Shown here: piece by piece, positions 1 through 7,630 of the stretch
Position numbering within the stretch: position 1 is the stretch's first letter
How the letters are laid out: each line of letters opens with the position of its first letter
Source of the DNA: Kribbella flavida DSM 17836
GTDB lineage: Bacteria > Actinomycetota > Actinomycetes > Propionibacteriales > Kribbellaceae
Length of the DNA: 64,000 nt
Assembly (NCBI RefSeq): GCF_000024345.1
Contig: NC_013729.1
Span: 3,906,001 to 3,970,000, forward strand
Direction: 5' to 3'
Program-made: the position numbers and the translations under genes
Notes under the pieces: model-generated
Database searches by the model: none
Told to the model about the DNA's origin: nothing
The model's input: the letters and a program-made list of their open reading frames with translations, nothing else

Positions 1-291
1 CTCGCCGAGGAGTTGCCCGAGGCAACCGCCGGGATCGGGGTGACAGCCGGCATCGTCGTGGCCGGTACCGTCGGTGACGTCCGCCGGCACGAGTACACCG
101 TCATCGGCGACCCGGTCAACGAGGCGGCCCGGCTGACCGAGCTCGCCAAGGTCACCCCCGCCCGCCTGGTCGCCTCGATGACCGCCGTCGACCAGGCAGC
201 CCGGACCGAAGCCACCCACTGGCACCCCGGCGAGGACGTCACCGTCCGAGGCCGCCCCACCCCCACCCGCCTGGCCCACCCCACCGACTGA
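1..291 (+). CDS. class III adenylate/guanylate cyclase, C-terminal fragment (5' end outside window)
   Basis: This is the end of a class III nucleotidyl cyclase catalytic domain, which makes cAMP or cGMP from the nucleoside triphosphate. The open frame runs in from base 1 and stops with TGA at 289-291, so only about 96 residues are visible. The segment GIVVAGTVGD followed by EYTVIGDPVNEAARL is the characteristic C-terminal half of the catalytic core; the N and R of this stretch correspond to the transition-state-stabilising positions of the family. No domain follows the cyclase core, so any sensory or membrane part must lie upstream. Substrate and regulation cannot be judged from this piece. 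Confidence 0.85.
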   Translation, partial: LAEELPEATAGIGVTAGIVVAGTVGDVRRHEYTVIGDPVNEAARLTELAKVTPARLVASMTAVDQAARTEATHWHPGEDVTVRGRPTPTRLAHPTD

Positions 292-335
292 ACGACTGGC
301 GACCAGTCACCTCGACGTCGCGGGGCTGCTCGGGT

Positions 336-1085
336 TCAGCGGCCGCCGGCGACGTCGAGCATGGAGGCGGTCAGGTAGGAGGCCCGGTCGGAGGCGGCGA
401 AGACGATCAAGGCGGCGACCTCCTCGGCCGTGCCGGGGCGGCCGAGGGGCGGGGTGGCGCCGAGGCGGTCGAGCCGGCCGGGCTCGTGGATGTCGGTCTC
501 GATCAGGCCGGGGCGGATGCCGAGGACGCGGATGCCTTCCTTGGCGACCTCGTTGGCCAGGCCGACGGTCATCGTGTCGACGGCGGCCTTGCTGGCGGCG
601 TAGTCGACGTACTCGTTGGCGGAGCCGAGCACCGCGCCACGCGAGGAGACGTTGACGATCACCCCGCCCGCGCCGCCGTGAGCGGTGGACATCCGGCGTA
701 CGGCGGCACCGGCGACCAGGAACGCGCCGATGGCATTGATGCGGAACACCCGCTCCAGCCGCTGCACGTCGTACTGGTCGACCCGGGCGGCCGGCGAGAC
801 CACGCCGGCGTTGTTGATCACCGCGCCGATCGGGCCGAGCTCGGCTCCGACCGTCTCGAAGAGGCGCTCGATGTCCGCGGCTTCGGCGACGTCGGCCTGA
901 ACAGCGACGGCCCGGCGGCCGAGAGCCTCGCACTTCGCGACCACCTGGGCGGCCTCGTCCGCGCGGGTGCGGTAGCTGATGCCGACGTCCCAGCCGTCCT
1001 CGGCCAGGCCGATCGCGGTGGCAGCTCCGATCCCCCGGCTTCCACCCGTCACCAGCGCGACCCCGCGCGCATCAGCAGCAGTCAT
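336..1085 (-). CDS. SDR family NAD(P)-dependent oxidoreductase
   Basis: A 249-residue classical short-chain dehydrogenase/reductase that should oxidise or reduce a hydroxyl/keto group with NAD(P). The Rossmann cofactor motif TGGSRGIG is at residues 13-20, NNAG at 91-94, the catalytic serine near 147-148 and the YAASK catalytic pair at Y162/K166, followed by the PG motif (RPGLIETDIH). The Arg after the first strand and SYRTRAD at the end of strand 2 resemble NADP-preferring members. ATG start with an AGGG-type ribosome binding site just upstream. Length and motifs are complete; the substrate is not predictable. FabG-like sugar or acyl reductases are the nearest relatives. Confidence 0.93.
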   Translation of the reverse strand: MTAADARGVALVTGGSRGIGAATAIGLAEDGWDVGISYRTRADEAAQVVAKCEALGRRAVAVQADVAEAADIERLFETVGAELGPIGAVINNAGVVSPAARVDQYDVQRLERVFRINAIGAFLVAGAAVRRMSTAHGGAGGVIVNVSSRGAVLGSANEYVDYAASKAAVDTMTVGLANEVAKEGIRVLGIRPGLIETDIHEPGRLDRLGATPPLGRPGTAEEVAALIVFAASDRASYLTASMLDVAGGR

Positions 1086-1139
1086 GCCCCTACCCTTTCA
1101 CGCCCGCGGACCGTCTCGGCGGGACCTGCAAGAGCGCGC

Positions 1140-1928
1140 TCACGGAGCCGGCCGGGTGAGCTGGACCTGCTGCTCGGTGTCCTCGAAGCCGAGCGCGCGG
1201 TAGAGACCGATCGCCAGGTACTCCGGATCGGCCACCATCACCAGCGTCTCGGCCCCGAGCGCCGTCAGCCCGTACGTCGACGCGCGGTGGACCAGCGTGC
1301 TCGCGATCCCGCGGCTGCGGTCGTCGGGGTGCGTCTGCACGTTCTGGAACCGCGCCACCCCGGACCCGTCCGTGACCAGCCCGAGCGACGCCTGCAACCG
1401 GTCCCCGTCGAACGCGCCGAACCACTGGCCGTGCCCGTCCTGCACCAACCGCCGTTCCGCCGCGACCTTGCGCCGGTTGAACTGCTCGTACCCCTCGATC
1501 TCCATCGGCGAGCAGGCCAGCGTCAGCCCGACCAGCTGCTCCCAGTCGTCGTCGCGGTCGAGGAACCGGTACGCCGAGGTCGTGTTCGGCCGTGCGGGAG
1601 GCAGCACCGCCTGCGCGGTCATCACCGTGCTCCGCTCGATCTCGAACCCCGCCTCGCGCAGCTCGTTGTCGGCGCCGACCACCCCGTCCACCGAGTCGAT
1701 GCCGAAGGCAACATGGCGGGCCTCGGGGAACGCTGTCTCGAAGGTTTCCAGGCGGCGGCTCAGGTCACCCGGCGCGAACGGCGACCGGAAGAGCAGGTAG
1801 TTGCCCCACCAGAACGTCGGGTTGGCCGGCGTCCGGACCACCACGTGGTCGCCGGCATCGGTCAGCTCGCTGCCGCTCAGCCGAAGCAGCAGCAGGTCGG
1901 TCCGGTAGCCCAGGCTCTTGATCTGCAC
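1140..1928 (-). CDS. GNAT family N-acetyltransferase
   Basis: A 262-residue protein whose C-terminal half is a GNAT acetyltransferase fold; the acetyl-CoA pyrophosphate loop is visible as RSRGIAS about 50 residues from the end, followed by the LYRALGFE motif that closes these domains. The N-terminal 120 residues are a diverged second GNAT-like half. The GTG at 1926-1928 is the only good start; GGAG lies only 2 nt upstream of it, so the start is somewhat uncertain. It follows the SDR/DUF2867 gene at 1950-3539 by 21 nt on the same strand and may be co-transcribed with it. The acceptor substrate is unknown. Confidence 0.88.
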   Translation of the reverse strand: MQIKSLGYRTDLLLLRLSGSELTDAGDHVVVRTPANPTFWWGNYLLFRSPFAPGDLSRRLETFETAFPEARHVAFGIDSVDGVVGADNELREAGFEIERSTVMTAQAVLPPARPNTTSAYRFLDRDDDWEQLVGLTLACSPMEIEGYEQFNRRKVAAERRLVQDGHGQWFGAFDGDRLQASLGLVTDGSGVARFQNVQTHPDDRSRGIASTLVHRASTYGLTALGAETLVMVADPEYLAIGLYRALGFEDTEQQVQLTRPAP

Positions 1929-1949
1929 GTCTCCATCGTCGGCACCGCG

Positions 1950-3539
1950 TCAAGGCGATTTCCGTCCGCCCGGGGCCGGCTCCGCCGAGGGCTGCCCGGC
2001 CGAGGGCTGTCCCGGCGAGGGCTGCTCCGCCGCCTGGGCGACGTTGCGCTGCATGCCGCCGAACACGATGCCGTGGAACGGCTTGATCGCCCACCAGTAC
2101 AGCTGGCCCGGCAACCCGCGAGGGTGGAAGAGCGCTCTCTGCCGGAAGACCGTGCGGCCCTCGTCGTCCTCGTCCACGATCAGCTCCAGCCAGGCGAGCC
2201 CGGGCAGCCGCATCTCCGCGCGCAGCCGCAGCAGCCTCGGCTCCACCAGCTCCTCGACCCGCCACCAGTCGAGCGGATCGCCCACCGACAGGTCCCGCGG
2301 ATTGCGCCGGCCACGCCGCAGCCCCGGCCCGCCGAAGAGCCGGTCGAGCAGTCCCCGAGCCCACCAGCCCAGCCGCCACGAGTACCAGCCGTTGCCGCCG
2401 CCGATGCCCTCGATCACGGTCCAGAGCCGTTCCGGACTCGCCGCGACCACGCTCTCCCGTTCGTCGACGAACAAGGAGCCGCCGGCCCAGTCCGGATCAC
2501 TCGGCAGCGGGTCACTGGGCGCACCCGGCATCGCCGCCGAGGCCCAACTGGTGGTGACATCGAGTTCCTGCACCCGCTTCAGCGCCAGCTCGACGGCCTG
2601 GTCGAAGCCGATCAGCCCCGGCGCCGGATCAGGCACGTACTCCGCGATGTCGTGCTCCTTGCAGATCACCTCGTGGATCAGACTGTCGACCAGCGGCCGG
2701 GCGATGCTGTTCGGCACCGGCGTGACCAGGCCGACCCAGTGGCTGGACAGCGACGGAGTGAGCAGCGGCAGCGTGACGATTCGCCGCGGCTTGAGGCCGG
2801 CGAGGTGGGCGTACCGCTGCATCATGTCGCGGTAGGTGAGCACGTCCGGTCCGCCGATGTCGAAGCCGCGGTTGACCTCGGTCGGCATCGACGCGCTGCC
2901 GACCAGGTAGTGCAGCACGTCCCGTACGGCGATCGGCTGGATCCGGGTGGCGAGCCAGCGCGGCGTCACCATCACCGGCAGCCGATCGGTCAGGTACCGC
3001 AGCATCTCGAACGACGCGGAGCCCGACCCGAGAATCACCGCCGCCCGCAGCACGGTCGTCGGAACGCCCGAGGCGAGCAGGATCTCTCCCACCTCGCGCC
3101 GCGACCCCAGGTGCGGCGACAGTTCCTCGCCGTCGGGATAAAGGCCGCCGAGGTAGACGATCCGTCCGACGCCCGCCCGGCGGGCAGCCGCTCCGAACGT
3201 CCGCGCGGTGTGCCGGTCACGCGCCTCGAACTTCTTGCCGGTACCGAGCGCGTGGATCAGGTAGAACGCGACGTCGACGCCTTCGAGCGCGGCCTGCACC
3301 TGGTACCGCTCGCCGGCGTCGGCCTCGACGATCTCGACCTCGTCGTACCAGTCGCGGTCCTCCAGCCGGCGGGGATTGCGCGCCATCGCGCGGACCCGGT
3401 AACCCGCCGTCAGCAACTCCGGCACCAGCCGTCCTCCGATGTAGCCGGTCACCCCGGTGACGAGCGCGAGTTTCTGACCGGGGTCGGCCTTGGGTTGCGC
3501 GGAGCGGGAGGGCCCGGTGGCGGGCGGCGGTGGGGTCAC
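1950..3539 (-). CDS. NAD(P)-binding SDR protein with C-terminal DUF2867 domain
   Basis: A 529-residue atypical SDR. The N-terminal part (about residues 20-300) is an NmrA/extended-SDR Rossmann domain with the glycine motif TGVTGYIGGRL; the C-terminal part (about 340-500) carries the aromatic-rich SRPBCC-like DUF2867 region (WYSWRLGWWARG, YWWAIKPFHGIVF). The protein ends in a short degenerate repeat (SPGQPSAGQPSAEP), which at DNA level is a run of GAGGGCTG-containing units at 1975-2030. The GTG start at 3537-3539 faces the ArsR-SRPBCC regulator across a palindromic promoter, so the regulator probably controls it. The family is widespread in actinobacteria; its reaction is undefined. Confidence 0.85.
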   Translation of the reverse strand: MTPPPPATGPSRSAQPKADPGQKLALVTGVTGYIGGRLVPELLTAGYRVRAMARNPRRLEDRDWYDEVEIVEADAGERYQVQAALEGVDVAFYLIHALGTGKKFEARDRHTARTFGAAARRAGVGRIVYLGGLYPDGEELSPHLGSRREVGEILLASGVPTTVLRAAVILGSGSASFEMLRYLTDRLPVMVTPRWLATRIQPIAVRDVLHYLVGSASMPTEVNRGFDIGGPDVLTYRDMMQRYAHLAGLKPRRIVTLPLLTPSLSSHWVGLVTPVPNSIARPLVDSLIHEVICKEHDIAEYVPDPAPGLIGFDQAVELALKRVQELDVTTSWASAAMPGAPSDPLPSDPDWAGGSLFVDERESVVAASPERLWTVIEGIGGGNGWYSWRLGWWARGLLDRLFGGPGLRRGRRNPRDLSVGDPLDWWRVEELVEPRLLRLRAEMRLPGLAWLELIVDEDDEGRTVFRQRALFHPRGLPGQLYWWAIKPFHGIVFGGMQRNVAQAAEQPSPGQPSAGQPSAEPAPGGRKSP

Positions 3540-3585
3540 CCCTCAGCGGTGCCCGTTCGCGCCGAGATCATGCCGACCTCGGCCT

Positions 3586-3615
3586 TTGACAGGCAGCCGC
3601 GCGGCTGCCTATTGT
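3586..3615 (+). promoter_or_regulatory. predicted promoter of the ArsR-SRPBCC gene with operator in the spacer
   Basis: TTGACA at 3586-3591 and TATTGT at 3610-3615 form a good -35/-10 pair with an 18-bp spacer. The spacer is almost completely filled by a perfect 20-bp palindrome (3591-3610), an arrangement typical of autorepression. Transcription would begin at about 3621-3622. Confidence 0.6.
3591..3610. promoter_or_regulatory. perfect 20-bp palindromic operator
   Basis: AGGCAGCCGCGCGGCTGCCT is a perfect dyad. It lies between the divergent SDR/DUF2867 gene (start 3539) and the ArsR-SRPBCC gene. A second, imperfect copy, ATGCAGCCACACGGTTGCAT at 3621-3640, has the same half-site (NNGCAGCC) and the same length, which supports a dimeric repressor binding two sites 30 bp, or three helical turns, apart. 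Confidence 0.7.
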
Positions 3616-3620
3616 CATTC

Positions 3621-3640
3621 ATGCAGCCACACGGTTGCAT
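3621..3640. promoter_or_regulatory. second, imperfect copy of the operator dyad
   Basis: A 20-bp imperfect dyad with the GCAGCC/GGTTGC core, centred exactly 30 bp from the first. It overlaps the predicted transcription start and the first possible ATG of the regulator gene. Confidence 0.5.
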
Positions 3641-3659
3641 GATCAGGATGGACAGCGCG

Positions 3660-4472
3660 ATGGACGACGTGTTCCGGGCTCTCGCAGATCCGAGTCGCCG
3701 GCGCCTGCTGGACGGGCTCAACGAACGCAACGGACAGACCCTGCGCGAGCTGTGCGCAGGCCTGGAGATGACCCGTCAGTCGGTCAGCAAGCACCTGGCC
3801 GTGCTGGAGGCCGCGAACCTCGTCACCACCGTCCGGCGCGGCCGGGAGAAGTTGCACCACCTCAACGCCGAGCCGATCAACGCCATCGCCGACCGCTGGA
3901 TCACCCGGTACGACCGTCGGCGGGTCCAGCTGTTCGCCGACCTCAAGAGCGCATTGGAGCACAGCAGCATGAGCGACAACGACTTCGTCTACACCACCTA
4001 CATCCGGACGACGCCCGAGCGGTTGTGGCAGGCGCTGACCGATCCGGAGTTCACCCAGCAGTACTGGGGAGTGCAGCACGAGACCGACTGGCGGGTCGGC
4101 TCACCGATCACCTGGCGGATGGGCGACGTGACGATGGCCGGCGAGGGCCAAAGAGTGCTGGAGCACGATCCGTACCGGCGACTCGCCTACACCTGGCACG
4201 TGATCACACCGGAGTTCGCGAAGGCTGTCGAGCTCAGCGACGAGGACTTCGCAGCCACCAGTGCGGAGCCGCTGTCGCAGGTGAGCTTCGACCTGGAACC
4301 GGTGGGCGAGCAGGTGAAGCTGACGGTGATCCACACCGGTTTCGAGCCCGGCAGCAAGCTCCGCGCGATGATCGACGAGGGCTGGCCCCAGCTGCTGTCC
4401 GACCTCAAGTCCCTCCTGGAGGCCAAGCCCGAACCGCAGACTGACGGTTTCCCGGTCGACCCGAAGCACTGA
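3660..4472 (+). CDS. ArsR-family regulator fused to SRPBCC (AHSA1-like) domain
   Basis: A two-domain protein of about 270 residues. Residues 1-95 are an ArsR winged helix (VFRALADPSRRRLLDGL, then TRQSVSKHLAVLEAANLV as recognition helix). Residues 105-250 are an SRPBCC/AHSA1 domain (YIRTTPERLWQALTDPEFT, YWG, SFDLEPV) of the type usually encoded as a separate downstream gene. I chose the ATG at 3660 because the family normally begins MDDVF and AGGA lies upstream. In-frame ATGs at 3621 and 3648 are alternatives, and 3621 would give a leaderless message. No metal-binding cysteines typical of ArsR are seen. It most likely represses itself and the divergent SDR/DUF2867 gene. Confidence 0.88.
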   Translation: MDDVFRALADPSRRRLLDGLNERNGQTLRELCAGLEMTRQSVSKHLAVLEAANLVTTVRRGREKLHHLNAEPINAIADRWITRYDRRRVQLFADLKSALEHSSMSDNDFVYTTYIRTTPERLWQALTDPEFTQQYWGVQHETDWRVGSPITWRMGDVTMAGEGQRVLEHDPYRRLAYTWHVITPEFAKAVELSDEDFAATSAEPLSQVSFDLEPVGEQVKLTVIHTGFEPGSKLRAMIDEGWPQLLSDLKSLLEAKPEPQTDGFPVDPKH

Positions 4473-4475
4473 GCC

Positions 4476-4787
4476 GTGACCGACCGACCTGAGATCGTCT
4501 GCATCTGCGGCTCAACCCGGTTCGCGGTCGAGATGGATGCGGCGAACCGTGATCTGACCTTCGCAGGCGTCATCGTCGTCGCGCCGGGCGTCTTCCCGCG
4601 CGCCGACGATCACGAGATCACCGACGAGCAGAAGACCGCGCTGGGCGCCCTCCACCTGCGCAAGATCGACCTGGCTGACCGGGTCCTGGTCGTCAACCCC
4701 GGCGGGTACCTCGGCGAGTCCACGCGCAAGGAGATCGCCTATGCCCACGCCACCGGCAAGCCGATCTCGTTCACCGATCCCGGCTGA
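4476..4787 (+). CDS. small nucleoside 2-deoxyribosyltransferase-like protein
   Basis: A 103-residue protein starting at GTG, 3 nt after the ArsR-SRPBCC stop, so almost certainly co-transcribed. It opens with CICGSTRF and has DRVLVVNPGGYLGEST followed by EIAYAHATGKPI, the pattern of the nucleoside 2-deoxyribosyltransferase/DUF4406-like Rossmann fold that binds nucleosides or nucleotides. The ST..EI..A..GKPI segment holds the usual catalytic-region glutamate. Similar short proteins occur in phages and in bacterial chromosomes. Actual enzyme activity is uncertain, because many members of this fold are nucleotide hydrolases or binders rather than transferases. Confidence 0.75.
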   Translation: MTDRPEIVCICGSTRFAVEMDAANRDLTFAGVIVVAPGVFPRADDHEITDEQKTALGALHLRKIDLADRVLVVNPGGYLGESTRKEIAYAHATGKPISFTDPG

Positions 4788-4822
4788 CCAGGAGCCGCTT
4801 CGTGGTGCGGGCGGACCCCGAC

Positions 4823-6943
4823 TTACGGCCTTCGGTGGATCAGCAGCGGCAGGACGGCGGCGGCGCCGGCCTCGCGGAGCTTGGCGGCGGCGACGGTGAT
4901 CGGCCACTGCGAGGACGACGCGTCGACCACCAGCAGGACCGACCGGCCTGCGACCGCCTGCGCCGTCGCTCCTTCCACCTCGATCGCATCGCGCCAGACC
5001 TTCGCTTCCTCGGCCGACGACAGGTCGTCGCGGAAGCCGGCCGGATTCACCGCCAGCTCGGTCCGGTCCAGGCGGCCGATCTCCGCGAGGTGGTCCGCGA
5101 CCGAGGTGGTGAGCTCCCGGTGGCCGGCCGCCGCCAGCGGCACCACGACCTCGGGCCGTCGCGACCACGCGTCCTTCCAGCGGGACAGCGCCGCGACACA
5201 CCCCGCCTTCAACGCGTCCAGAGCGGCCGGGTCCGGCGCATCGCCGCCGAACGTCGCCCGGAGCACCTCGCGCCACTCCGGCGCGTCGGCGTACACGATC
5301 GTGCGGCCCGGGTCGGCCAGCAGCGCGGGCGGGATCTTGCCCTTGGCACCGAACGCACCGCCGGGCCACATCTTCCGCGGCTCCAGCACGTGCGTCTCCC
5401 CGCGCAGCAACCGGGTGATCGCCTGCACGGTCTCCGCGTCCGGGCGGGCCGTCAGCGGCTCCGGCAGCAGCCCGAGACACACCGAGCAGCGTCCGCACGG
5501 TTCGGCCGTCGGGTCGTCCAGCGACTCCTGGAGAAGTTGCATCAGGCAACGCTCGCCGCGGGTGTAGGCGCGCATGATGTCGGCCTCCCGGCGGCGTACC
5601 GCGACGATGCCGTCGTAGTGCTCGGCGTCGAAGCTCCACTCGGCCTCCGTCCGCAGCCAGCCGCGCTCGACCCGCTCGACCGCGCCGTCCACGGCCAGCT
5701 GCTTCAGCATCAGCTCCACCCGGCCGCGGCGCAGCCCGGTCTCGGCCTCCAACGACGGCACGGTCGCGGGCTGGTCCGGCCCGTACACCGCGAGCCCGGC
5801 GAGCAGCCGGTTCACCTGCTCCGGCACCGGGATCGTCGCGGTCGCGAAGTAGTCCCACACCCCCGCGTCGGCGTCCGACGGCAGCAGCGCGACGACCGCG
5901 TGGTCGATGCCTCGGCCCGCACGGCCGACCTGCTGGTAGTACGACACCGGCGACGGCGGCGACCCCACATGCACGACGAATCCGAGGTCGGGCTTGTCGT
6001 ACCCCATGCCGAGCGCGGAGGTCGCGACCAGTGCCTTCAGCCGGTTCTCCCGGAGCGCGTCCTCCAGGCTCTCCCGCTCCCCCGCCTCCAGTCCACCCGT
6101 GTACGCCGCGACCGGCGTCGTCGGTCCGTGCACCTCCTGGATCGCGGCGGCCAGGCGCTGCGCGTCGGACACGGTCAGCGTGTAGACGATGCCCGAGCCC
6201 GGCAGCTTCGGCAGGTGGTCGACCACCCAGGCGAAGCGGTCCAGCGGCGACAGCGCGTCGACCACGGCCAGCTGCAGGCTCGAGCGCGCGAGCGGTCCGC
6301 GCAGCACGAGGGTCGAGGCGCCGAGCTGGTGAGCCACGTCGTCGGTCACGCGGGCGTTGGCCGTCGCTGTCGTCGCGAGGACCGGGGTCTGCGGATTCAG
6401 CTTCTGCAGTACGTCGGACACGCGGCGGTAGTCCGGCCGGAAGTCGTGACCCCAGTCCGAGACCGCGTGCGCCTCGTCGATCACCAGCAGGCCGATCTGG
6501 CCGGCCAGTCCGTCGAGCACGCGACGGCCGAAGCCCGGGTTGGCGAGGCGCTCCGGGGAGACGAGCAGCACGTCGATCGCGCCGGTGCGCAGATCGTTCT
6601 CGATCGAGGACCACTCGTCGACGTTCGACGAGTTCAGGGTGGCGCCCCGGAGCCCGGCGCGGGCCGCGGCGGCGACCTGGTCGCGCATCAGCGAGAGCAA
6701 CGGCGAGACGACCAGCGTCGGGCCGGCGCCCTCGGAGCGGCGGATCGCGGTCGCGGCCCAGTAGACCGCGGACTTGCCCCAACCGGTCGCCTGGACGACG
6801 AGGACGCGCGCGTTCGGCTCGCAGAGCGCGGCGACCGCCGTCTCCTGGTCGTCCCGCAGCCGGGCGCCCTCGCCCGCGATCGCGTGAATCACTCGCGCGG
6901 CGGTTGTGGCCCGGTCGTCCGACAGTTTCAGCGCATCACCCAT
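4823..6943 (-). CDS. RecQ-like ATP-dependent DNA helicase with C-terminal phosphoribosyltransferase-like domain
   Basis: A superfamily-2 helicase of 706 residues. Motif I is ATGWGKS (residues 52-58), motif II is DEAH (156-159), and the LGMGYDKPDL and QQVGRAGRG segments are RecQ motifs V and VI. A four-cysteine zinc site follows (CLMQ...CGRCSVC, DNA about 5480-5550). Instead of an HRDC domain, the C-terminal 150 residues end in a phosphoribosyltransferase-like segment (VLLVVDASSSQWPITVAAAK...). I placed the start at the ATG at 6941-6943 because TAGGGT lies 7 nt upstream, a leaderless arrangement; a GTG at 6973 is possible. Likely role: unwinding in DNA repair or recombination. Confidence 0.9.
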   Translation of the reverse strand: MGDALKLSDDRATTAARVIHAIAGEGARLRDDQETAVAALCEPNARVLVVQATGWGKSAVYWAATAIRRSEGAGPTLVVSPLLSLMRDQVAAAARAGLRGATLNSSNVDEWSSIENDLRTGAIDVLLVSPERLANPGFGRRVLDGLAGQIGLLVIDEAHAVSDWGHDFRPDYRRVSDVLQKLNPQTPVLATTATANARVTDDVAHQLGASTLVLRGPLARSSLQLAVVDALSPLDRFAWVVDHLPKLPGSGIVYTLTVSDAQRLAAAIQEVHGPTTPVAAYTGGLEAGERESLEDALRENRLKALVATSALGMGYDKPDLGFVVHVGSPPSPVSYYQQVGRAGRGIDHAVVALLPSDADAGVWDYFATATIPVPEQVNRLLAGLAVYGPDQPATVPSLEAETGLRRGRVELMLKQLAVDGAVERVERGWLRTEAEWSFDAEHYDGIVAVRRREADIMRAYTRGERCLMQLLQESLDDPTAEPCGRCSVCLGLLPEPLTARPDAETVQAITRLLRGETHVLEPRKMWPGGAFGAKGKIPPALLADPGRTIVYADAPEWREVLRATFGGDAPDPAALDALKAGCVAALSRWKDAWSRRPEVVVPLAAAGHRELTTSVADHLAEIGRLDRTELAVNPAGFRDDLSSAEEAKVWRDAIEVEGATAQAVAGRSVLLVVDASSSQWPITVAAAKLREAGAAAVLPLLIHRRP

Positions 6944-7032
6944 GTCGACGACCCTAGACCGCCGCACCCCCACTGCGCCGACGGCGACGCCCGAGCTGTG
7001 GAAAACCGGCCGACGGCTCGGCGAAGCAGCAG

Positions 7033-7560
7033 TCAGGCGCTGGCCTGGCAGACGCCGTCGGGCGAGGCGCCGTTCGGCGGGGTACAGGACTCACCCGGGT
7101 GGCACGGCTGACCCGACGTGTCGAGCAACCGCCGGGGTCCGGCTCCGGCTGCCGCAAGTGCGTCGTACGGGTTGGCCAGGCCGCAGCGGTCGAGGGACAG
7201 GCAGCCGCAGCCGACGCAGTCCTTGAAGTCGTCGCGGAGCTGCTCGAGTTGCACGATCCGCCGGTCCAGCTCGGCCTGCCAGCACTCGGAGATGCGCTCC
7301 CAGTCCTGCCGCGTGGGCGTGCGGTTGTCCGGCAGCAGCGCGAGGATCGCCGCCACCTCGGCGAGCGGGATGCCGACCCGCTGCGCGATCCGGATCAGCG
7401 CCACCCGCCGCAAGGTGTCGCGCTTGTACCGCCGCTGGTTGCCCGAGGTGCGGCGGCTGACGATCAGGTTCTGGCGCTCGTAGAAGTGCAGCGCCGAGAT
7501 CGCGACGCCGCTGCGCTCGGACAGCTGCCCGACGGTCAGCTCACCCGGTTCGATGTCCAC
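7033..7560 (-). CDS. soxR: redox-sensitive MerR-family activator SoxR
   Basis: A 175-residue SoxR. The MerR helix-turn-helix occupies residues 8-75 (LTVGQLSERSGVAISALHFYE). The [2Fe-2S] cluster ligands are C115, C118, C120 and C126 in the pattern CxxCxCxxxxxC, nearly the same positions as in Escherichia coli SoxR. In actinobacteria SoxR responds to redox-active small molecules and activates transporters and oxidoreductases. GTG start with AAGGAG in front. A near-perfect SoxR box lies directly upstream, so the gene is probably autoregulated. The C-terminal tail of about 40 residues has two further cysteines (CHPGESC). Confidence 0.95.
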   Translation of the reverse strand: MDIEPGELTVGQLSERSGVAISALHFYERQNLIVSRRTSGNQRRYKRDTLRRVALIRIAQRVGIPLAEVAAILALLPDNRTPTRQDWERISECWQAELDRRIVQLEQLRDDFKDCVGCGCLSLDRCGLANPYDALAAAGAGPRRLLDTSGQPCHPGESCTPPNGASPDGVCQASA

Positions 7561-7572
7561 GCCCGCTCCTTA

Positions 7573-7590
7573 CCTCAACCATGGTCGAGG
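7573..7590. promoter_or_regulatory. SoxR box upstream of soxR
   Basis: CCTCAACCATGGTCGAGG is an 18-bp dyad with one mismatched pair. It matches the enterobacterial soxS operator (CCTCAAGTTAACTTGAGG) in the outer six bases of one half and five of six in the other. It ends 13 bp before the soxR start codon, between a plausible -35 and the ribosome binding site. Confidence 0.75.
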
Positions 7591-7630
7591 CTAGCGGAGA
7601 ACCGGCTCCCGGCTCCAGCGGGTCCGTCCC

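Noticed and set aside
486..3620. Very long open frame on the plus strand running into the ArsR-SRPBCC gene
   Set aside because: It is antisense to three well-supported genes (SDR, GNAT, SDR/DUF2867) and reads as Arg/Gly/Ala/Pro-rich sequence with no domain; only the part from about 3621 on is real.
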